Below are positions 49,501-62,777 of a DNA stretch of 64,000 bases, piece by piece (position 1 is the first letter of the stretch; each line of letters begins with the position of its first letter). The DNA lies in the NCBI RefSeq assembly GCF_000006565.2, contig NC_031477.1, positions 2,326,043 to 2,390,042 on the forward strand, written 5' to 3'. The translations under genes were made by a program, and so were the position numbers. The notes under the pieces are model-generated. The model was not told where the DNA came from, searched no databases, and saw only the letters and a program-made list of their open reading frames with translations. The DNA comes from Toxoplasma gondii ME49 (lineage: Eukaryota; Apicomplexa; Conoidasida; Eucoccidiorida; Sarcocystidae).

Positions 49501-52500
49501 CAAAGATGGAAAAGGCATCCTGCGACTCGCCATCGGAGGCGAAGGCCGCGAGCGGAAGAGAGCGAGGGATCCCGAGAGGAAGGCACACCTTCGGCAAAAG
49601 GAGGCCGTCAGGTGGAAGATTCTGTTTTTGACATGCGATCCGGATCTCAGAAATCTCCGAATCGAACCAATGACAACCCCCGCGGTGGACCTGGCTTCCT
49701 CGGTGTTCTGCAGCGCTTTCCAGCTTGGTGGTTTGACTTCTTTTCAAGGCCGACCCAGCAACGTCGAAGGACGAAGGCATCTCAGGCGAGAGAGGTCGCG
49801 GAAAGGCTTTCCAAGCACCTTCGGCGGAGGCGGCGTCGATTCCCGCAAGAAGGCGTCTCGCCATGGTCTTTCTGTTTTTCGAAAAAACAAGAGTGCAGAG
49901 GAGAAAGCAGTCCTCTTCTTCTCTCTCGTGTCTCGATGTTTCCTCCCCTATACAAGCTGCTTCCTCCCCCGCACAAACTGCGTCTCTCCCCTCGCGCTTT
50001 CCACAGTTTTTGAGATGGCCTTCCGCTTCCTCTCTCTCTCCTTCGTGTTTCGTCCTCTCTCGATCTTCTCTTCTGAAGTTTCTTTTCACTAATCTCGCTC
50101 GCGCCTCCAACGAGCCTCTCTCGTCGCGCCAGCCGCTTGGCACCTTCCGTCTCGAGACCCGCGAAGCCACCAAAAACAGAGTCTGCCAGCTGGCGCGGCG
50201 GATATCCGCCGCTGCCTGCGTGAGTTCTCCAGGGAGGCGCCACTGCTTCTCCACCTTTATGCTTCCCAGATTGACCAGAAGGACGTCTCTGCAGACCGAC
50301 GCGGCGCCTCCCAGCGCGGCCTTCGTCTCGCCTTTCGCCGCAGGCGCACAGGCAGTGAGGCGTGGACAGGACGCAGCGCCCTGCAAGGCCTCAACTGTCC
50401 CCGGCAAACTCCCGGCATCCCTCGGCGCCGCCGCGGCATCTTCCTCGTTCTCTAGGAAGGACGCAGCAGTTGCGCGAGGTTCTTGCGCCGCAGAAACGCG
50501 CTCCGGCGCGCCAGCGGACAGAGGAGGCGTAGACGCAGGGAGAGAGAAGGAAGACCGAGTGGAGGAAGAAGAGAAAGACGGACAGGAAGACAGAGCCGAG
50601 GAAGAAGCGGAAGCGGACGAAGAGGAAGAAGCGAGTTTCGCGTCCTCCACGGTGGTCCAGCTAAGAAACGAGCGACCCGTCAAATGAGTCAGCCTGTGCA
50701 GAGAGGGTCGCGCGGCGGCGAGAAGCGAAGTCCCTGCTCGCGTCTCTCCCTCCGCGTCTCCGTCTGTCGCTTCGACGTCTCTCCCTCGTGTCTCTGCTGC
50801 GGCCGCGCCTCGCCAGAACGCAGAAGACGAAAAACGCGAAGACGCGAATGGGGAAGAAAAGCAAGCCACCGAAGAAGTCGACGGAGCGAGACGTAACGTC
50901 GTATGTACATCGCCAGATGTGCAGTCGGCGACCCAGACGCGTCCTCCAGGTCGAGCTGAGAAAACAGCAACTGGTTCCTCACCCTCCTTTTGCGCCGACA
51001 AACCTCCACATCGCCCTGGTCCCCCAGTCCTGCCTTGCGGCCATTTATCCTCTTCCAAGGGAAGCTCGAGAGGCGCGAAAACCGACGTGAACGTTCCTGC
51101 ATGCTCGCGCGAGCCGATGGGGTGTACAGCCACCTGGCGCGTTCCACAGGCTCCCCACACAGCGACGTTTCTTCGCTGTCCAGAGACAACGAGGAGGTCC
51201 TTCGCGGCTGGTTCGCAGCCTCGCGACTTCGCGCCCAGACGCAGGTCTGCAGTCTCTTCTTCTTCTCCGCCGCAACTCCCCCGCCAGTCTGTGTCTGCGA
51301 ACGACGACGCGCTTCCGAAGCTCCCCGCGTCCTCTCCCTCTGCCGCTCGCTCCGAGGTCGCCGCTTCTCTCTCGCGCGTCCCCGCCCTCGACAGCTGCGC
51401 AGGTGAGGGGAAACGCGCCAGGCTGACAACATGCCCCATGCCTTTGGCTGTGCTCTGGAAGTCCTGGACCTTTCCTCCCGTCTCGCCTGGCGCTGGCGCT
51501 GCGCCAATCAGTTCTCTCTGCTCTTCAACGACTTCCACCGAAACTGCATCCGCTCCTCTGCCAAGGGTGGCTCTGCGCCGCGGCGCCTGACTCGCCGCAG
51601 GATCCTCTCGGCCTGCTCCTCCGGCATCCAACGGCCCAGCCGCTTCGCACGAAGCCGCCGGGAACGCTCGCGCTCCACAGGCAGCGGGAGACGCGAGAGC
51701 CGACGGGGAGAGAGTGGAAGCCAAAGTGATCCGAGCGCGCGATAGTCCACCGTCTGCGTCGCCTTTGAAGACGAAGAGAGAGAGCGCGCCGTCCTCCGGC
51801 GGTTGGGGAGGAGAAGTGAGACTGAAGTTTTCTCGCGCCTCCAGTGGAGACCGAAAGGCAGGAAGCAACTCGACGGGACTCGTCGATGGAAACGGCCAGC
51901 AGCTCGCTTCGAGTTCTTCTCTCTTCAGTCTCTCGAGTTCAGAGTCGTTTTCCTGGGGGCATTCGCAGGCGAAGAGTGCAGTCACGCAGGGCGCGCCGGC
52001 CTTCTTCTGCCCTTGCGCGCGGTGCGCCGCCGGGTGTATGGACACCCCATCTGTCCCCGGCAGCTGGGAGACGCCAGCCGAATGCTGGCTTCTTCTGGGA
52101 ACTGTCTCTGCGACGCCTTCGGTTGACAGGGAGTTCTGCCGACCTCGATGCGTTTCTCGAGGCAGAAACAGAGGAAAAAACAAGTCCGGCGCTCCGTCCA
52201 GCGACTCTGGAAAAGCCGACGGAGGCGACGAAGGAGAGGCGACAGGCAGGCACGACGCGCAAGCGGCTGTCGTCGCGGGAGAGTCAGAGGCTTCAGCTTT
52301 TTTTTTTTCACGGGGAGGCCTGCCACTCTGTTCACAGTTCTTTCTCTCTTCTAGGGCGTCTGCGCCGGGAGGTTTTTGAAGCGTGAGAAGGCCAACGGGG
52401 AGAAAGAAAACGCAGCCGTCCTCAGTGCCAACAAACAAAAGTGGAGAAAGACGGGGAAACGACCTCCCGCAGTCAAACAGAAAGAGCGAACGGGTGCTCG

Positions 52501-53846
52501 AAGGAAGACGAGAAGCAGATGATGATGATACTGAAGAAGAACAAGGCAGACGAACTCGCGCAAACGGGAGCAGAGGAAGACAGGGATCGGGGCGCCTGAG
52601 AAAAAAGCAGAAAGCCAGCGAAGCGAAAATCCAATGAATGGACTAACAGTGACAGAAGAATCGAAAGCCGCCAGACAGTACTCAAAAAAGACAACACAAG
52701 AAGCAGCCGCCAACATCCCCGCCTCTCCCGCAGCGCTCGCATGTGACCAGATAATATATATATATATATATATAAACATATGCATATGTATATGCACATG
52801 TATGCATGTATAGCTGTGCTCTGCAGATTTATGCAGATGCAGGGATATGCCACCAGCAGCTGTTTATACGGTACATACAGGTGTACAAATCTGTGTCAAA
52901 TACGCAAATCTGCATGTTCACCAATTCATCTTGGCATATATATATATATATAAGCATACACAGCGCATGCATGAAAACATATATATATGTATATGTCCAG
53001 CGTTTTTACAGCTTGTCTGGAACGATGATTCGTCTCCCGAGGAGGCGTTGAGGGTGCCGGCAGTTTTCGGGGGCGCGAGTGATGGAAGCGCGCGGGGAAC
53101 TCCGGTGGCTTCTCTCACCTCAAAAGGAGAATAACTCCGTTTGATCCTCCGACCGCGGCCGTTTCTCCGAGGAGTGCAACGCAGGTGGGATGAGGAAGAG
53201 GGTGACTCTCCACCGCTTTCGTAGATCCCTCAACACAGGAGGCCTCTTCTCGCGCCGTCGGAGGAGACTGTTCCCGAGCGACAGAGTGCCTCCCTTCTTC
53301 AGAGCCTTGCTCCTCAGTCTCTGCCTGCAATCGGTGTCGCAGCGCGCCTGCCCATTCTTCTTCCAGAAGCGGAGAGACGCGGTGGAGTGATGCTGGAGAC
53401 GGAGACGCGACATGAGAGAACGGACCAGCGCGTTGCGAGCCGCGAGTCTTTTCGTCCTGTGAGGGAGACGGATGGAACGAGTTGGGGAGTCCGCTGCCGC
53501 CTGGGGCCGCGTCCGACAGCAGTGAGAGAGGAAAAGCTTGCGTGTAGAAAAAATCTACAAGAGAGGACGAATTGCCTGGCTCGACAGGCAGCGCGACACA
53601 GCCTCCAGAGGACGGAGCACGATTCGCCTCCATCGTCACGAACGACAGACGCTCACTCAACTGTCTGCGGTCGTTCTGCGCAGGCGTCTCGAGGTCCGCA
53701 TGCTGTGTTCTCTCCCGACAGCAGACTCCTCGCAGTCTGCAGGGCGCGAGGGAGGAAATGCGAGGCAGGCGGTCAAGCGGCGAGACGCGAACGAGAAGTC
53801 CAGGAACAGGAGCCGCCTCCCATGGCGGATCCGCAGCGTTAGCCGG
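37594..53846 (-). CDS. Giant protein (>5,000 residues) with N-terminal WD/propeller-like sequence; 5' end unresolved
   Basis: Exons read (minus): an upstream exon open from 53846 and ending at 53119; a giant exon 52463-46073 (2,130 codons); and a giant exon 45603-37594 (2,670 codons with the TGA). The joins are phase 2 then phase 0, at good donors (AG/GTGAGA, GCG/GTAAGC) and a CTTTTTCAG acceptor for the last exon; the acceptor at 52463 is a weaker GGGAG. The N-terminus has blade-like segments (CVALLGETAAVGGSNGVILLL, FVGTEDGCVFFLPVG, LLVVSGQRRNVAVWGACG). Most of the rest is Ser/Ala/Glu/Arg low complexity separated by islands such as KVERLRKHVRLLSSWLLQRE, ASSLFQQSAAIAPGV with GSSLFKYFWG, and VHLVFLCRARGLVEVYGAQQ. 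The last island resembles the RAB3GAP2 N-terminal domain (a Rab18/Rab3 GAP regulatory subunit), but this is a weak match. The tail has Lys/Glu/Asp and Glu-Lys-Asn repeats. First exons and start are not resolved. Confidence 0.85.
37890..38160 (-). repeat. In-frame acidic/basic tandem codon repeats in the giant protein's C-terminus
   Basis: On the minus strand, 15-base units encoding KEDEE/KKDEE repeat about five times (38055-38145). An 18-base unit encoding EKNERE/EKPSRE follows at about 37910-37985. Plus-strand shadows read as Ser/Phe/Leu repeats. These sit inside the last exon of the giant gene and keep its frame, so they are coding microsatellites. Confidence 0.85.
48110..48190 (-). repeat. 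Ser/Ala codon-repeat tract within the giant exon
   Basis: The plus strand reads as GAAGCAGAA/GAAGAAGCA units. In the coding (minus) frame it encodes a run of Ser with scattered Ala and Gly. A similar Ser run is encoded at about 47260-47320. Both keep the frame of the 6.4-kb exon. Confidence 0.8.
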
Positions 53847-55029
53847 TCAGACTCATTGGACGCGCCGAACGTCGAGGTGCATGCGGCGTCTCCAGAGACG
53901 GCAGAACGAGCGCAGGAGAGAGACTTGGATACGCCCAGGAGACGAACACCCCGCAGAAGCGAGATGAGGGAGCAGAGGGAGAACGGAGGAGAGGAAAGAA
54001 AGAAAACGAGGGATGAAGAAAGAGAGGAGAGAGACGCGCTCTCAAATGCCTTACGTTTCTGAGTGACTGTCGAGGATCGGCACCTGGTAAGAAAGCGAAC
54101 TTTTCTTCAAAAACAGAGAAAAGCCTCTCAAAAGGTGAGAGACAATGAATACGACGCGAGCGCTCCTCAGGTATAAAAGACAGGAAAAACTACGCAGAAC
54201 GTCCCTGGAAAGTCGTACAGAGAAACGACCATTCTTGTCAATCTCCTCACTCGGCTTTCCTCCCTGCTCTTCCTCCCTTCTCTTCTCTCTCTAGACATCT
54301 CTCTGCCTCATCTGTCTTCGTCTACCTCCCTTCTCTCTGCTCCTCTCTCCTTCTCTCCAGTTCTCTCTCCCTCGCCGTCTCTGGACAGCTGGTCCTCTGC
54401 TGTGCTTCCTGGAAACGGAGACAGTGCTTGTCGCTGTGTATGAGAAATCCAGAAGAGAGAGAAACGCCGCGGCACTGCATGCGAAGACGCGCCGTCTCGT
54501 GGACCTCTCAGCAAGTGAAGAGCCGCCTGTCAGGAAGAGGTCCTTCCCCTCGAAAAGAAAGTTGGTCCAGGAAAACGAGAACTTCCTTGCGTAGTAAAAT
54601 CCTGACACGATCCTGCTGAGGAGGAACGAGAAGAGCTGTCGAGACAGCCCCGGAGCAGAAAAGACATGGAGGGAGAGGCCGCAAAAGTTTGCGTTGTAGG
54701 GGACAGAAACGAAGAGAAAATGCGGTCGAATTCCTTTAAAAAGAGAAACAGAGACACCTGCAGCAAAGCGTCGTTTCTAGAAGAGTTCTCCGACAACAGG
54801 AGAACAAGCCGGCAGAAAAAAAAGCCAGCGATCCGCGCTGAGAGAAAACATCCAAAAGGCATGCAGTTCGCTCCCTGGCAGCAGGGCAGGAAAAACTCTT
54901 GAAGGATGAAATAACGGGGAGTTTCTTTGATTTCTTCTAACGGTCCTCAATCCGAAACAGAAATCTGTCTCACAAATTCCTCTGGAGAAAATCATCCAGG
55001 CTGTCTCTGCCCCCCACCCCCGCCCGCCC

Positions 55030-55615
55030 ACCCTCGATGTCTTGTTCTCTTTTCTCAGGGTCACCTCGCCGGTGTTTTTATCGTCTTTATTTTCCATCTG
55101 TCGATTGTTTTGCCAACCTCTCGCCTCCGACCTCCCTCCTGCTCTCCAGCTTTAGTGTCTTTCGTCTCTCTCCTCCCTTCTCGTTGCAGCGTTCCCTCTC
55201 GCCTGCTCTTTTCTCCCCTCTTCTAGCCTGCTCCCCGGTGATCCCTCGATCGCTTCTCTCTCTTCTTCTCCCTCTCCCTCGTTCTCTCTGTCGTTCCTTC
55301 TGTCTGTCTGTGTTGGACTCGCTCTCTCCCCAAGTTTTCCCTCTCGCTGTCTCTCAACGCTTTGGTCCACCCTTCTCTCTTGCTCACCTACCTCCTATCT
55401 CATATGCTTCTTTCCTCCCTCTAGCTTGTTCTCTCCCTTTCTACTCTTCTCCCCCTCTCGTGTCATCTCTCTTTTCTTCTTTCTCTCTTCGCTCCCCTCT
55501 TTCGTCTTGTTTCCTTATCCTTTTCTCTCTCGACTGTTTCCTTTCTGCCTGTCTCTTGTTGTCTCTTTCTCTCCGTTTCTCTCCCTCTTTTGCTCTCCTT
55601 GTGATTTCCTCCGTT
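55030..55615. repeat. Long pyrimidine-rich (CT) tract
   Basis: For about 590 bases the plus strand is overwhelmingly C and T, with TCTCTC, CTTCT and CCCTC words and few purines. It is not a simple tandem repeat. It lies in the divergent promoter interval. Such tracts are common upstream of coccidian genes, and this one is unusually long within this window. Confidence 0.75.
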
Positions 55616-55920
55616 TATGCGCCGTCCTTCTCGGGGGATCTGCCGAGACGGGGCGCGAGCCGCCTTTCTCCCAAAAAAGCCAAGAAGATGCCGAGTCAGA
55701 TACACTTTCCTGCAAACTTTTCACAGCCTCCAGAGCAGAAAACGCAGCCGCAAGATTCGCAGTTTTTACATGAAATTGCCATACACCCCTGACAACCGTT
55801 CGGCCTACTCTCCTCGTTACAAATCCACAAACATAATCACACATATATATTTACATATATATATATAAATACACGGAAGTGCAGTTGTGAACACGAATAG
55901 ACATGCAATTAGGCAAACGC

Positions 55921-55958
<38 letters not shown>

Positions 55959-56929
55959 TTATTCATACAAATCTGCCAACATATGTATCCATAAACAGCT
56001 GTTAGTGGATGTGATTTGTCGGGGTCCCTGAAAAACAGGAATCGGCATCCGAATATATATATATATATATATATATATGCATATATATGTATGTATATAC
56101 AGATCTGTTTGTACACAACTGTTCTGTTGATAAGGGTGGCTTCCCGCATTATATTCTCTCCTTACTAATATATGCGTGCATGTTCTTGTTTTTTGTGGGA
56201 CTAATTTATTCGCGGACATATCGTTGTCCACTTCATGAAAGAAGTTGACTTTCGTCGAAGCTCATCTGGTTGCCGTCAGGGGACTCTCTTCTTTCTTCCT
56301 CAGCGTGGATACAATGAGAGTCCACCTTGACTTCTGTTCATCTCGGTCCTTCTCACATCTGGACGCCACAGTACCGAGATTCGCATGCTTCGCTTTTTAC
56401 GCGTTTGCCTGATTCTGAGTTCTCGCAGGGCAGGTTGTTGGTTTCCAGGCTCCTGCGTTTGTCTACATTTCCGTCCAGTTGACTAGAGTGACACCGTCGC
56501 GCCCACCACTGCTTGCCGTCACATCTCTGTCCCTCTGCATCTCTCTCGATTTTTCGTTTCTGCTCGCACTCAAGAGCGTTCGCGAGGTCGTTTCACTTTC
56601 CGTTTGAGGAACAAAGGGAGCGAAAATCGAAAAAATCCCTTCCGCTGCTTCAGGTGCATGCAGCCGCGGTGTCTCTCACGGCCTGTCTCCGAGAGAAGAA
56701 AGGCTGTGTGTTCTCCCGAGGATCTGTTGCCTCCTCGTTCACGGTTGAGGCTGAGTCGAGTCCCCTCACAAATGCATTCTTCTCGGAACTGCGCGTTTTT
56801 CTTCTCTGCTACTCCGCATTTGCGCGCGGCCCCCCGCCCCCCCGGCAAGACACTGCACTCGCGGCCGTTCTCTCCCTCCAAGGGTGATGGCTTTGCCCAG
56901 TGTTCGTTGGCATACCGCTCCACGACGTT

Positions 56930-57255
56930 GACCTTTCTGAGATGAGGCGCGCTTTGTCCTCGAGCTTTCTTGTTTTGTCGACAAAAAAGGCGAGCAAAGG
57001 AACTTTTGTAGTCTTCTTTTTCCCGCGGGCAGCCGCAGCAGGAGCGCTCTCCTCCTTGTGAAGCTCGCGCTGCATGCACCGGGCGCGTGCCGCGCTATCT
57101 GCGTCTAGCGGTGCACTCAAGAACGCAAAGCGTCCTGGTTTCTGGCGAAGAGGAGCCGTTGCCTTGTCTTTGGGAGCGAAACAAGAAGTCGGAAAAGAGA
57201 AGGGAAGCTCGAGAGAGCGCCGAAGAAAGGCAGACGCGCCAGAGTTCTTTCGTGT
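56930..57255 (-). CDS. Candidate coding exon of unknown gene (possible 5' exon of the giant gene)
   Basis: The minus strand carries an open frame with coding-like composition. It reads through FAPKDKATAPLRQKPGR and then KKKTTKVPLLAFFVDKT followed by RKLEDKARLISE, where a possible donor (GAAAG then GTCAAC) lies at about 56935. Internal Met codons are available at about 57075. It could be an upstream exon of the giant minus-strand gene or of a separate small gene, or it could be chance sequence in the PLAA 5' region. I found no partner exon. Confidence 0.25.
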
Positions 57256-57545
57256 GTATGCATGCAACCACCAAGGACTAGGCAAGAGACAGATTTCCAC
57301 CCATGCCCTTCCGCGGTGAATCGCTAGAGAAACTGAGAGAAGCAGAGACACCAAGAACGAAGCAGAAGCAAGTAAAGAAAAGACAAGAGATACACACAGA
57401 GAAGGTCCCAGAGGCAAACATCCGGTGTTTCTTGCCAGCGACCCTTCGGCTCTCTGTGCTGCCTTCCCATTCTTCTCCCTCTCCTTTGTCTCCTCGCTCT
57501 TCTCGTTTCCTCTCCTTTGTCTCCTCCCGTTCGGCCTTCTTCGCC

Positions 57546-60404
57546 ATGGCGTCTTCTCCCTTTCTACTCGCCTTCGAGGGCGCCGTCCACTCCAAAGCCG
57601 TCCGGTGCGTCTGCGTCGTCTCCAAGAATGCGCTCTCTTCTTCTTCTTCTTCCGCTTCTGCTTCTTCTCTTAAACCTTCCTTCGAGCTCGTTTCCGGGAG
57701 TCTGGACAGTTCCGTGGTGGTTTGGTCCCTCGAGGAGACGCCTGCCAGCCGCGCCCCGACGGGCCTAGTTTTCTCTCCTCGCCTCTGTCTCCAACACCAC
57801 CGCGATTTTGTCTACTGCGTCGCGCCATGCACAGCCGATGCGAACATCCGTTCCTTCTTCTCCGGAGGAAAGGACAAACGCGCGCTGCGAATCGCTTTGG
57901 ACGACGGCCGCGTCCTCATGGAATACACTGTAGGAACACAACTCTTTTAAAAAAGTCCAGGAAAACTTCCGCCAGCCTACTAAGCGCAACGGAGCAGGAC
58001 CCTGGCTCGCTCTCGCTACATATATATTGATATATTTTACTTTGTATACACATATATATATATATATATTTGTATATATATAAATATATATATAAATATA
58101 TATTTGCATAGACAGATGCATGTGGATGGTATCGCATGTGTGTGTGTGTGTGTCGATATCTTTGTGTATCTGAAGGCCTGTTTATGCGCTCGTTTTTCTG
58201 TCGGTTTGTGGCAGAAAGGTTTCGTAGACCGCACAAGCGACATGTTGGACATCCTCTGCGATTTTTGTGGATTCGAAACTTTTTTCCAGGGCCATGAAGG
58301 ACCGGTTTGTTCCTTGGCAGAAGTCGCCGCTTCTTCGTGTCTGGTCACCGGCAGCTGGGATGGGTCTGCTCGCCTGTGGAACATCGCCTCCGGAGAGTGC
58401 CTACGAAAGTTAACTCAACACAAGCATGCAGGTGAGTTTGTCGGATGGCATGTTCCCTGATATCTGCGCACAGTTTTTTTGCTGAGTTCAGCGAACGATC
58501 GAGGCAGATCTGCCGCTGGAGAGCTGTGAAGAGTACTACGCGTTCATTTACGCAGATGGCGAGGGAGTGGAAGTGCGAACGAAGGCGCCTCGCGGATGGT
58601 GCAGCTGCGGAGTGCAGAGACAGAGGATGCGGACGGCATTCGAGTTCTCTAAATGTTTTGTTCTCTCTCAGATTATGTCTTAGAAAGAGGACGTCCACGT
58701 AGCAAAGAGTGTGTGGGCAGAGAACGCGACATGCAATGCTAAAATGTTTGTTTTTGTGAATGTGAAAAGGTTTATTTCTCGAAAGTATTCGCAGTTGCAG
58801 CATGGCATCGTTCTGGGGGACCGGAAGAGAAGCGGGCGAGAGAGGTACAACAGAGAAAAGCCGCGAAAAAGAGAGAAAGCGCGAAACATGCGATTCTCGA
58901 AAAAGAAAACAACTGAAAGCAGAAAAAAGACCAGATCAAAGTCGCAGAGTTTCTTGTGACCTTTGCAGTCTCGGTTTTGACTCTTCGCGAGCCGCAACTC
59001 CTCGTCACGGGATCCCAAGACAAAGCTCTCAACTTCTGGTCAATCTCAGGTCACTTACAAAAGACAATTCCAGGTTTGTCTCTTTTCCAGAAATGACTTC
59101 ATGCACTCTGCCCTTCTTTCATATATATATATATATACATTTTAGTGTGCATGCATTTCATTGTATATATGGGTGTGCATTTATGCCTAAATTTGTAGAA
59201 AGAGACATGAAGGTATCCAGGTATATATATGTATGTATATGTATATGTATATATGTATATATGTATATCTTTGTAAGTGTGTGTGAGTGGGTGTAGATCC
59301 ACGTGTTTGACTGGACGCGTGTAGGTCGGTGTGTCTCGGTTTTTCTGTGAACATGGCTGCATGCGTTGTGTATCGAGGAAGGACTGCACTCCAGCTTCTT
59401 CATTTTCTCGTCTTTGTTTTTTTTCCACTTTTTGGACCGTGCCTGCGAGTTCAGTGTCTCTTCAGTGTTAGTTTTGCTCGCGTCTTTTGTCTCTTTCCTC
59501 ACGTTCTCCCCCTCTCGCTGTTCCTCTGGGGATCCTAAACGGAGTTATGTCTCCGCTGCGCTCCTGAGGCAAGCTACCTGCGTCACCTTCTTCCGGTGTT
59601 CAACTCTTCTCCAGATGCTCACGACGACATCATTCGCGCCCTGGACTATCTCTCGCTTCCCTCCTCTTCTTCCGCGTCTTCGTCGTCTTCCTCCCCTTCC
59701 TCGGCGGTGTTGTCTGCGTCGAACGATCAACTGGTTAAGGCGTGGAGTCTCGACGGCTCCCTGCTTGCTCAGTTTGAGGGTCACTCGGCTTTCGTCTTCG
59801 GTGAGGCTTCTTCTTTGGTGCCTGCAGCCGCGACCAGAGCGGCCTCTTGTGTCGTGACTGCGCCATCTTTTGTGTCTGTCTGTCGAGCGACGAGCAACTG
59901 TATACGCGCGCAAACAGGCTGGAGGGGATCCGCGGCTCTTGCGGAGAGCGACAAGCAAGACAGACTCAGGCGAAGAGAAGTCGCCTTTGCGCGTCGACAG
60001 AAAAACGTCCAAGAGGATTCGCCTGCAGGCACACACCTTTGTTCTTCTCAGTCTCGGTCATCCACATCGGTCCACATAGGTGTAGGTGTCTATATGTCTA
60101 CATGTACATATATTCATGCATTTGTACGTATTTTTTCGCTGCTGCATGCCTCGGTCGTTTCAGACGTCACAGCCAGTCGCTTGAGAGCGAACGTCTTCTT
60201 CACCGCCTCGGATGACTGCACCTGCAAGGTCTGGGAGGTCCAGGACGAGGAATCCCGGCGTCTCTCAGGGCGAGCAACTCAAACGCTGCTGCATGCAGCG
60301 ACGGTTTGGCGCGTAAGAGACACTCCCTCAAAACAAATGCAAGTGCCAATGAGCACAATGACCCATGCACAATAGTTCACGGATGCATATATATATATAT
60401 ATAC

Positions 60405-60451
<47 letters not shown>

Positions 60452-61290
60452 AGGATATATGGAATGCGTTTGCATCCATTGTTCAAGACACATGTAAAAT
60501 AATATATATATATATATATATTTGTGTATTGTGTGTGGATGCCATGTTGATGGTGCATGCAAGTCTCCAGCGGTGAAACAAATAAGTATATACAAGGAAC
60601 AGTAAATTCATACGTCTGCATTTATATCTGTGTGCGACGACATGTCGAGTTTGTGGTCTCAGTAGAGAGAGATTGTTGAAGAAGCTCCCATTACTTCGAT
60701 AAACCAGCACAATGAAAAGCAGTGCTTTGCTGAAAGACCGAGCTTGGAAGTCCACATCTACCAGTATCACGACATAAATGTCACACAGAGATTGTCAGTG
60801 TATATTTTTTCATGCGCACACCTATACATAGATCGACACAGAGATTGATAGACATAGATGTCCATCGATAGATATAGAACTAGGTATAAGGAAGTAGGTG
60901 ATCAACGTTCCAAATTGGTATCGCAAGGCATTTTATACATACATACAAATATATCTAAGTAGATATATATATGTATATATATGTATATATATGTATATAT
61001 GTATATATATATATATATGTATATTTATGTACATTTATGTATATCCGTGAAGACACGCACTCACATGCATGTGATGAACCGAATTGTGTTTGATTAGAAT
61101 TCTGTTCTGTATTTTTCCTCGTTTCAGGTGGCGGAACTGCCGACAGGAGATATTGTCACATGCTGCGAAGATGGAAAATTGAGGTATCAACCGGGAACGG
61201 AATGACTCCTCACACCAACGCGCGCCTTCCTGTGACTCCCTGTTGTTACACTTTCATACATGAGGCATGTTGCAAACTGTGTACATACAT

Positions 61291-61321
<31 letters not shown>

Positions 61322-62742
61322 CATATATATACATATCTATATATATACGTATATACAAGTATATATAGAGAGAGATCCTAATGTGCGTTTGCATGTATAT
61401 TTGTGTAAATAGGTGTCTATATATGGATGCTTGATTCAAAGTTGTTTATACGCTGCTTTACGGATTGGCTATTCGGAATCACGCAATCACGCAAGGCGTC
61501 TGAGTGTAAGGATTGATTTGATTGTGGCGTAATACATGCATGCAGCAAAATTGTGGAGTTCAGATATTTGCGAGGACACAGGCGCTGTCGGCGAAGACGC
61601 TGCGCGCGACACTGTAACATTCTGGGGGGAGAACAAAAACCGGAGAGTCAGCTCGCGTTCGATTCAGGTCCCGCGGTCTAAAGCCAGGGTGCCTCCTGTC
61701 TTCTGTTTCATTTTTTTCTAGAGTCTGGACACAGGACGAGGCTCGCGCTCTCCCAGTGGCTGCTCGGATGCAGCAGGAGAGTGAAGCAAAGGAGGTAAGC
61801 GAGCCATGAGTTGACAGACCTCTCTGGCCTCTGCGTTTCTCTGCTGCAGTTCACTCCGGTCTGCGCTACCTCAGCGGGCGCTTTTGTAGCTCCACGGCTC
61901 TCTGCTGAGTCGCACACCATGGCGCTGTACGTCTGCGTATCTGCGCATCTGTTCCTAGATATGCATCATGTATTCGTCCTCCTCTTACTCACTGTCTCCC
62001 CCATCCCTTCCTCCCATGTCCAGAAGACGCAGTCTGCACATGTGTGCATGTGTATGTCATGTTGTGTAAACGTTCGTTTGGCAGACTCGATTGGAGGATC
62101 GGAAAGAGAGTCTGTTACTGTCGTCTTTGTCTTGGTGTACATTTGTGTTCAGCATTTTTTAAGCATGTGTGAGAGTGCCACTGCCTAGGTTTGAACCCCC
62201 TCTCTGCGTCGCTATGGAACCTTGTTGTCCACGAAGGATTCTCGCGGAGCGTCCTTCGTTCAAAGCGACGACTGCTTGCCACCGTAGCGTTCGTATTTCA
62301 GTGCCAGCTTCGACTTTCTAAAATCTCTCTGCGCTTAAACGCAGACGCCCGGGAGGAAGAAACGAACATGAACATATAGAAAAAGAAAAAAATGAATGAA
62401 ACGGAACGGAATCTTCTCTCTGACAGGCTCAAGCGGCTGCCGCGGCAAAGAGTGCATCCTCGATTGACATTGCCTCTCTGCCGGACGTCTCTCAAATGAC
62501 TGTAAGTCGCTGCACTGCATGTCGTTTGCGTCTCTCTACAGACTCGTCTCAGCAGACTCATACCCCTGCAGACATGAAACGGACTCTCTTTCATTCCTCT
62601 ATGTTACTAGATATGGACATAAATGTGAACACACATATGCAAGTATACACATAGAGTTGTGTACGCATTCCAATCTATACCTATATGCATGCACATATGT
62701 ACATATACAAATATACATATATATACATATATACATATATAC

Positions 62743-62777
<35 letters not shown>

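Larger units (their letters stand above)
53850..57545. other. Divergent interval between the giant gene (-) and PLAA (+)
   Basis: This 3.7-kb stretch must hold the 5' exons and promoter of the giant gene and the promoter of the PLAA gene. It contains a roughly 600-bp pyrimidine-rich tract (about 55030-55615), TA microsatellites at about 55920-55955 and 56053-56098, and a candidate minus-strand coding segment at 56.9-57.25 kb (listed separately). A short minus-strand piece around 54086-54055 is bounded by CTTACCAG and GTAAGG and could be a micro-exon of the giant gene, but I cannot place its phase. Confidence 0.45.

Noticed and set aside
55037..55792. A 251-codon plus-strand frame in the pyrimidine tract
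   Set aside because: It is almost only Ser, Leu, Phe, Pro and Arg codons from CT-rich DNA, with no motif or splice partner.
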